NCBI RefSeq assembly: GCF_003173595.1
Contig: NZ_QGNZ01000001.1
Location: 62,001 to 126,000, forward strand
Source: Pedobacter yonginensis
GTDB taxonomy: Bacteria; Bacteroidota; Bacteroidia; Sphingobacteriales; Sphingobacteriaceae
Length of the DNA: 64,000 nt
Direction: 5' to 3'
Numbering within the stretch: position 1 is the stretch's first letter; every line of letters starts with the position of its first letter. Made by a program: the position numbers and the translations under genes. Under the pieces are notes generated by a model. That model searched no databases and was not told where the DNA came from. It saw only the letters and a list, made by a program, of their open reading frames with translations. Of the stretch, positions 59,651 through 64,000 are shown piece after piece.

Positions 59651-61726
59651 TTACTTAGACGCGTTTTCAATTAGGGAGAACAAATACTTTAAGGCATTTT
59701 CGTGTCCATTTGGAATTTCTGCACTAATTTCTCCAGAAACCACATTTCCTTTTATTGGGTTTGATTTAATGTAAAGATTGCCCATTTTGCTTAGCGTGCT
59801 GTTCAGCTTCTGTGCATTTTCGGCACCACCTAATTCTTCATCTGGAATTTTTCCGACCAAGTTTTTTGAATTGAAGAGCATGGTAAAGTTATTGTTGGCT
59901 AATAAGCTTTTGTGTTGTTTACTAATGGCACCTTGAAATTGATTGTTGCTAATGCGCTGCATTTCGTCAAAAGCACTCCCGAAAAATACAATGCCATCCT
60001 TAACCATAAAGTAAATATCAATTGGGCTTTTCTTCTCTTCAATTTTATAGATATTCTGATTCACAGATACACGATTTTTATTAATTCCGTATTTGATAAG
60101 CTTGTTTATCAATCTGTTATCCTCGGAAGAGAACATGAAAATAAAGTCTGGCAGCGTTTCTTTTTTGGTTTTGGTTACCTCTGTTTGGTTATAATCTTCA
60201 TCGTAATCGTAAGTGGTATAGGTTACATCTTTTGTAGTTAAGCCATTTACTACAAATAAGGCATCGCCTTTAATTACTTTGCTCACCGCTTCTTCATCCA
60301 ATAGCAATGTCAATAAATCTGCTCCCAAATCCATTTCATCATCCATTTTGGTGCCTAAAATAGGCCCGTAAGCTTGCTTTAAAAGTTTGGGAAATTCTTC
60401 TAAATATGCCTTGGTATCAATTGAATAACTCATAAAGCCAATTGCCTTTTCGCTATCTACATATTTCAAAAAGTCTTTATTTAACTTTCTGTTCATTATT
60501 TTTTTATAGGAATCTACCTGTTCTTGAGCCAATTCCAAGCCTGTAGATATGCGGAAACTGGTTTGATCCATAAAAAGCTTAGCCGTTAAGCTTCCATAAC
60601 CTTTCATGATATTGGCTTTACCGTAAGTCCCAAATTCTGGGGCGATGGAACTGTATGCGTTTTGTAAACTCGATACCCAAAGCTCAGCGATGGCTTTGTC
60701 ATCTAAACTTGATGCATAAGATTTATTACTGGAAATGGACTCGTATTCGGTGTTAAAGATTTTATCAGCCTGGGCATTGATCCAAATTATGGCCAATCGT
60801 TTTTTCTTTGCTTCCTGTTCAGCTCGTTTGTTTTGATAATCAAGATACTCATCGTAGCTGCCAGTGCTTTCGCCAACTGAATCGGTTGTGTAAGTTTCCA
60901 TCTCAATTGGCAGTTTTGCAACGGTATCAGCTTCATAATTATCTATTTCTACTTCTTTTGGCTGTACTGGTTTTTTCTTGTATGTTGCTTTTTTTGCTGT
61001 GTTCTTCTTGGCTTTTTTCTTCTTAGATGGCTTTGCGGCAACAGCATGGTGTTTCTTTTTGATTTGCGTACTGTTTTTCTTCTGTATTTTTAGAGGTTGC
61101 TCTGTTATGGTCACTACATCGGGTATTGCAGGGTAATCCTCAGCAGAATAGGTAGAATCGACTACAGCAGAATCTGTAACTGCCTCTTCGCTGTAGCTAT
61201 TTTGATAGCGGATATCTTTAATTCCATACTGTGCAGATTTTGCAGAATCGGCAAAAAATGAACTCCTTATGCTTCCGGCAACAAAATAGAGTGTATTATC
61301 ATTCCATCTCATTAAACCTGTACTGTCTGGCAATACCATTGTTTTTATACCGTTAACGGTATTGATTTTCTCGTTTTTGTTGTTAATCAAGCCTTCAAAT
61401 TTTGAAGCATCTTGAAGCGGAATTAAAAAGCAATTGTAGGTAATGCTATCGTTCACCTGATTGAAATAGTACATGTTTTTATTCAGGTTAATCCCGAAGT
61501 CTTCAATGCTGGTGAATTCTTTTTCCAAAGATTTTGAAGTTTGCGTTAATAACTTTTTGCCTAAAAAGGATTCATTAAAATCTTTAACAAACATTAATTT
61601 AAAAACATTATCGCCTTTAATGGTGGCTACTGCGAAAGCATCAGCAGGAATTTTTTTCACCAAATCTTGCGCATGAGCAAGATTGAAAATAAAAATTAGG
61701 GAGATCGCAATTAGAATTTTTTTCAT
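59651..61726 (-). CDS. DUF4836 exported protein with lysine-rich linker
   Basis: Protein of 691 residues from the ATG at 61726 (MKKILIAISLIFIFNLAHAQ, a good signal peptide); the 16-residue upstream extension is rejected. The N-terminal and C-terminal parts are DUF4836-like. Between them lies a disordered linker (about residues 195-290) with repeated KK/KKKK tracts such as AAKPSKKKKAKKNTAKKATY. Coupled by position to the lipoprotein gene upstream and the membrane protein downstream. Function unknown. Confidence 0.78.
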   Translation of the reverse strand: MKKILIAISLIFIFNLAHAQDLVKKIPADAFAVATIKGDNVFKLMFVKDFNESFLGKKLLTQTSKSLEKEFTSIEDFGINLNKNMYYFNQVNDSITYNCFLIPLQDASKFEGLINNKNEKINTVNGIKTMVLPDSTGLMRWNDNTLYFVAGSIRSSFFADSAKSAQYGIKDIRYQNSYSEEAVTDSAVVDSTYSAEDYPAIPDVVTITEQPLKIQKKNSTQIKKKHHAVAAKPSKKKKAKKNTAKKATYKKKPVQPKEVEIDNYEADTVAKLPIEMETYTTDSVGESTGSYDEYLDYQNKRAEQEAKKKRLAIIWINAQADKIFNTEYESISSNKSYASSLDDKAIAELWVSSLQNAYSSIAPEFGTYGKANIMKGYGSLTAKLFMDQTSFRISTGLELAQEQVDSYKKIMNRKLNKDFLKYVDSEKAIGFMSYSIDTKAYLEEFPKLLKQAYGPILGTKMDDEMDLGADLLTLLLDEEAVSKVIKGDALFVVNGLTTKDVTYTTYDYDEDYNQTEVTKTKKETLPDFIFMFSSEDNRLINKLIKYGINKNRVSVNQNIYKIEEKKSPIDIYFMVKDGIVFFGSAFDEMQRISNNQFQGAISKQHKSLLANNNFTMLFNSKNLVGKIPDEELGGAENAQKLNSTLSKMGNLYIKSNPIKGNVVSGEISAEIPNGHENALKYLFSLIENASK

Positions 61727-61777
61727 TATTGATAAATTTAAGGTGATGAAGTTTTGCTCAACGGCAGTCTTCATTAA

Positions 61778-62458
61778 TTATTTACTGAGTTGTATTTGGT
61801 TGGAAACATTCACTTTTCCATTGATTAAATCGATGATGCTACTTTTAAGCATCACTGCTTTTTTAGATTTAGATAGGTTTGATGCAGGATTGCTAGTTGT
61901 AATTACAGGCGATTCAAATCGATATATGCTGGTGTAGGTTGCGTTATTAAAAACTGCTTTATCTTGATTTTTAAGCTTGTTGAACTCTGTTTTTGCGGTA
62001 CTCACCGCTTGGTATTTTCTGCTGAACGTTTTACTTATTTTATTGTAACTGTATGATGAGCTGTTTGTTCCCTTGATTTTTTGCCGAGCTAAAATGTTTT
62101 TCGTGATGTTATTAATGTTTGATACGTCTTTAAATGAGAATGTTATCGTTGCAACATAGTTATTAAAATCGCTGGTGCTTTTTACATTGGAAATGCCTTC
62201 TGATTTTTTAAGATAGGCAACGGCTTCATTTAATTCTTGTTGCAATTTTGCTTTACTCGGCACTTTGTAACCTTGAATGCTATCCAGCAGCATGACCGAT
62301 GCAAGCTTCGTTCTACTCTGGCTCAAGTTTATGGTTAAGGCTACGTCTCCAGTGCCATCGTTTTTAAGGGAAATTTCCTCAATAACCTGAAAGCATGAGC
62401 TGAGCAGCAGAATAATAAAAACAGGAAGAAAGGCGGCATAAAAACGTTTAAGCCTCAT
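61778..62458 (-). CDS. Lipoprotein of unknown function
   Basis: Protein of 226 residues with a lipoprotein signal (ILLLSSC, C22) and a beta-rich mature part containing EEISLKNDGTGDVALTINLS. First gene of the minus-strand trio 62458-58176, whose members all seem exported. Confidence 0.7.
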   Translation of the reverse strand: MRLKRFYAAFLPVFIILLLSSCFQVIEEISLKNDGTGDVALTINLSQSRTKLASVMLLDSIQGYKVPSKAKLQQELNEAVAYLKKSEGISNVKSTSDFNNYVATITFSFKDVSNINNITKNILARQKIKGTNSSSYSYNKISKTFSRKYQAVSTAKTEFNKLKNQDKAVFNNATYTSIYRFESPVITTSNPASNLSKSKKAVMLKSSIIDLINGKVNVSNQIQLSK

Positions 62459-62672
62459 AGTCGTAAAATTAGGTGCCGGAATGTATTGTTGTAAAGGGAA
62501 ATCTGATTTTCAAAAATAATAAATTATGACTAATATTTATGTGAAGCGATGGTTTTTCTTAGAACCATTACAAATAGCTACCAATCAGCTTTTAATTTGC
62601 ATTAAACTATCAGCTAATTGTCAATATAAAGACAAGATAAATGTAAAAGAACCGCCACTAAGCCTATTTTTC

Positions 62673-62680
62673 TATCTTTG
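62673..62680 (+). promoter_or_regulatory. -7 box TATCTTTG of ccmE
   Basis: Exact TAnnTTTG match, 26 bases before the ccmE ATG. Confidence 0.65.
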
Positions 62681-62706
62681 TTACCAGCTTTTACAACAAT
62701 ATCAAA

Positions 62707-63138
62707 ATGAAAAAAAGTGCCATCATTGGATTGATTACAATCGCGATTTCTGTAGGGATTTTATTCAGCTTAAATGCGAATACGGATACTTATTCAAATT
62801 TTAAACAAGCTTCTGCATCTGAAAAGGAAGAGCATGTTATGGGTTATTGGGAAAAATCAAAGGGTACTTATTATGATGCGGTAAAAGATGCCAATCATTT
62901 TTCTTTCCATATGAAAGATGAAAAAGGCGAGATTCGTGAAGTGGTGTATAGTGGTACAAAACCTCAAGATTTTGAAAAATCTGAAAAATTGGTTCTTATT
63001 GGAAAAATGAATAAGGATAAATTTTACGCCTCAAAAATTCTAATGAAATGCCCTTCAAAATATAATAATAACCTGGTTGAAGTAAATAAAAACGGCACGG
63101 TTGAAGAAGTAGGCAAAGAAGGCGAGAAAAAAATATAA
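62707..63138 (+). CDS. ccmE: Haem chaperone CcmE, CxxxY type
   Basis: Protein of 143 residues with an N-terminal membrane anchor (about 4-22) and the OB-fold domain of CcmE. The canonical haem-binding HxxxY reads CPSKY here (C115, Y119), a CxxxY variant. CcmE receives haem from CcmC and delivers it to CcmF. It lies 7 bases upstream of ccmF, with its own -7 box at 62673-62680. Confidence 0.88.
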   Translation: MKKSAIIGLITIAISVGILFSLNANTDTYSNFKQASASEKEEHVMGYWEKSKGTYYDAVKDANHFSFHMKDEKGEIREVVYSGTKPQDFEKSEKLVLIGKMNKDKFYASKILMKCPSKYNNNLVEVNKNGTVEEVGKEGEKKI

Positions 63139-63145
63139 AAATTTA

Positions 63146-64000
63146 ATGGATATTCAATTTGTAGGCGAAAACCTGTTGCCGGGTCAAATCGGGCAGTTTT
63201 TTATTGTGTTGGCGTTTTGTGCATCGTTACTTTCAACAGTAGCGTATTTTTATGCCAGTCGCGATAAAAATTTAGAAGATAAATCTTGGCGAAACCTAGG
63301 CAGAATTGGATTTCTAATCAATTGGGCCAGCATTATTGGTATCGGCGCCATTTTATTTTATTTAATTTTAGGTCATTACTTCGAATATTATTACGTTCAG
63401 TCGCACTCCTCCAAACAGCTTCCTGTTTATTATATTATTTCTGCATTTTGGGAAGGGCAGGAGGGCAGTTTCTGGCTTTGGGCTTTTTGGCAGTCGTTTT
63501 TAGGCGGTCTTTTAATTTGGAAGGCCAAAACGTGGGAACGTCCGGTAATGACGGTCGTTGCATTTTCTCAAGTGTTTTTAACCTCGATGATGTTGGGTGT
63601 CGAAATCTTCGGCGAGCGCATCGGGAGTTCTCCCTTTATCTTGTTGAGAGATGCGATTGATTTGAAGGCACAGGCACCTGTTGTGTTCGCAAACCCAGAA
63701 AATTATAAAAATTACCTCAAATTTATTACCGATGGTAAAGGCTTAAATCCACTTTTGCAAAATTATTGGATGGTTATTCACCCACCTACCTTGTTTTTAG
63801 GTTTTGCGAGTATGGTGGTTCCTTTTGCCTATGGTATTGCTGGTTTATGGCAAAAAAGATATAAAGAATGGATTAAACCTGCTATGCCGTGGACGCTTTT
63901 TGCGGTAATGGTTTTAGGAACGGGTATCATCATGGGCTCTTTCTGGGCTTATGAGGCCTTAAACTTCGGTGGTTTCTGGGCATGGGATCCTGTAGAAAAT
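63146..64000 (+). CDS. ccmF: Cytochrome c haem lyase subunit CcmF (cut by the window end)
   Basis: Open from the ATG at 63146 to the last base, 285 codons so far. Membrane segments and the haem-handling motif FGGFWAWDPVEN, reached at the very end, identify CcmF, which attaches haem to apocytochrome. Earlier, WEGQEGSFWLWAFWQ is the family phrase. The C-terminal half lies beyond the window. Confidence 0.93.
   Translation, partial: MDIQFVGENLLPGQIGQFFIVLAFCASLLSTVAYFYASRDKNLEDKSWRNLGRIGFLINWASIIGIGAILFYLILGHYFEYYYVQSHSSKQLPVYYIISAFWEGQEGSFWLWAFWQSFLGGLLIWKAKTWERPVMTVVAFSQVFLTSMMLGVEIFGERIGSSPFILLRDAIDLKAQAPVVFANPENYKNYLKFITDGKGLNPLLQNYWMVIHPPTLFLGFASMVVPFAYGIAGLWQKRYKEWIKPAMPWTLFAVMVLGTGIIMGSFWAYEALNFGGFWAWDPVEN

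Noticed and set aside
63286..63660. Plus-strand open frame of 124 codons
   Set aside because: It is out of frame inside the clearly identified ccmF gene (63146 to the window end).
1..64000. tRNA, rRNA, insertion sequence or prophage genes
   Set aside because: Searched by eye in all gaps and found no cloverleaf-like stems, transposase or integrase motifs, or phage structural genes.

Overview
The window looks like chromosomal DNA of a Bacteroidota bacterium, most likely a Sphingobacteriaceae member close to Pedobacter. The case rests on gene content and signals: gliding genes gldA, gldF, gldG and gldC; a TonB-dependent receptor with an N-terminal carboxypeptidase-regulatory-like domain; DUF4397 and DUF4836 lipoproteins; AT-rich intergenic DNA; and many promoters with the Bacteroidota -7 box TAnnTTTG instead of Shine-Dalgarno-led starts. 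No rRNA, tRNA, insertion sequence, prophage or CRISPR array was found. The species is an inference.

Layout. 0-3.2 kb: a peroxiredoxin, a DsbA-like protein and a pyruvate-oxidase-type ThDP enzyme. 3.2-3.9 kb: tandem array of about 4.4 long units built from hairpins. 3.9-15 kb: phenylalanine/tyrosine degradation (hppD, hmgA, a fumarylacetoacetase-family enzyme, a flavin-reductase-family protein and phenylalanine hydroxylase), interrupted by a four-helix-bundle (23S-IVS-type) gene flanked by inverted octamer repeats and by a second hairpin array. 15-22 kb: GtrA, CAP and NlpC/P60 proteins, an SDR, an AraC-type regulator and glycyl-tRNA synthetase. 22-30 kb: gldA-gldF-gldG, dnaN, DUF4397 lipoproteins and DedA. 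30-46 kb: phospholipase C/nuclease-fold protein, HscA, TonB receptor, MiaE, a YoeB-type toxin-antitoxin pair, a dihydroorotase with an altered metal motif, a DEAD-box helicase and gldC. 46.9-53.3 kb: a compact minus-strand operon in which SpeD (AdoMet decarboxylase) leads a DUF4178 protein, a 57-residue peptide, DUF350, a membrane-fused spermidine-synthase-like enzyme, a probable Tat-exported FAD lipoprotein resembling amine oxidases, and a polytopic membrane protein. 54.4-64 kb: cytochrome c maturation genes ccmB, ccmC, ccmD, then ccmE and a truncated ccmF, interrupted by glutamate dehydrogenase and a DUF4836 lipoprotein group.

The best candidate for an undescribed system is the 46.9-53.3 kb operon. 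It reads as a membrane-located polyamine synthesis/oxidation pathway, and its SpeD lacks the usual catalytic cysteine. The next most interesting signals are non-coding: two arrays at 3.2-3.9 and 11.9-12.2 kb sharing a hairpin core with one compensatory pair change; 7- and 8-base tandem repeats at five or more loci, two of them in inverted arrangement around a gene or hairpin; and several genes whose -7 box lies only 4-6 bases before the start codon, which suggests leaderless mRNAs.
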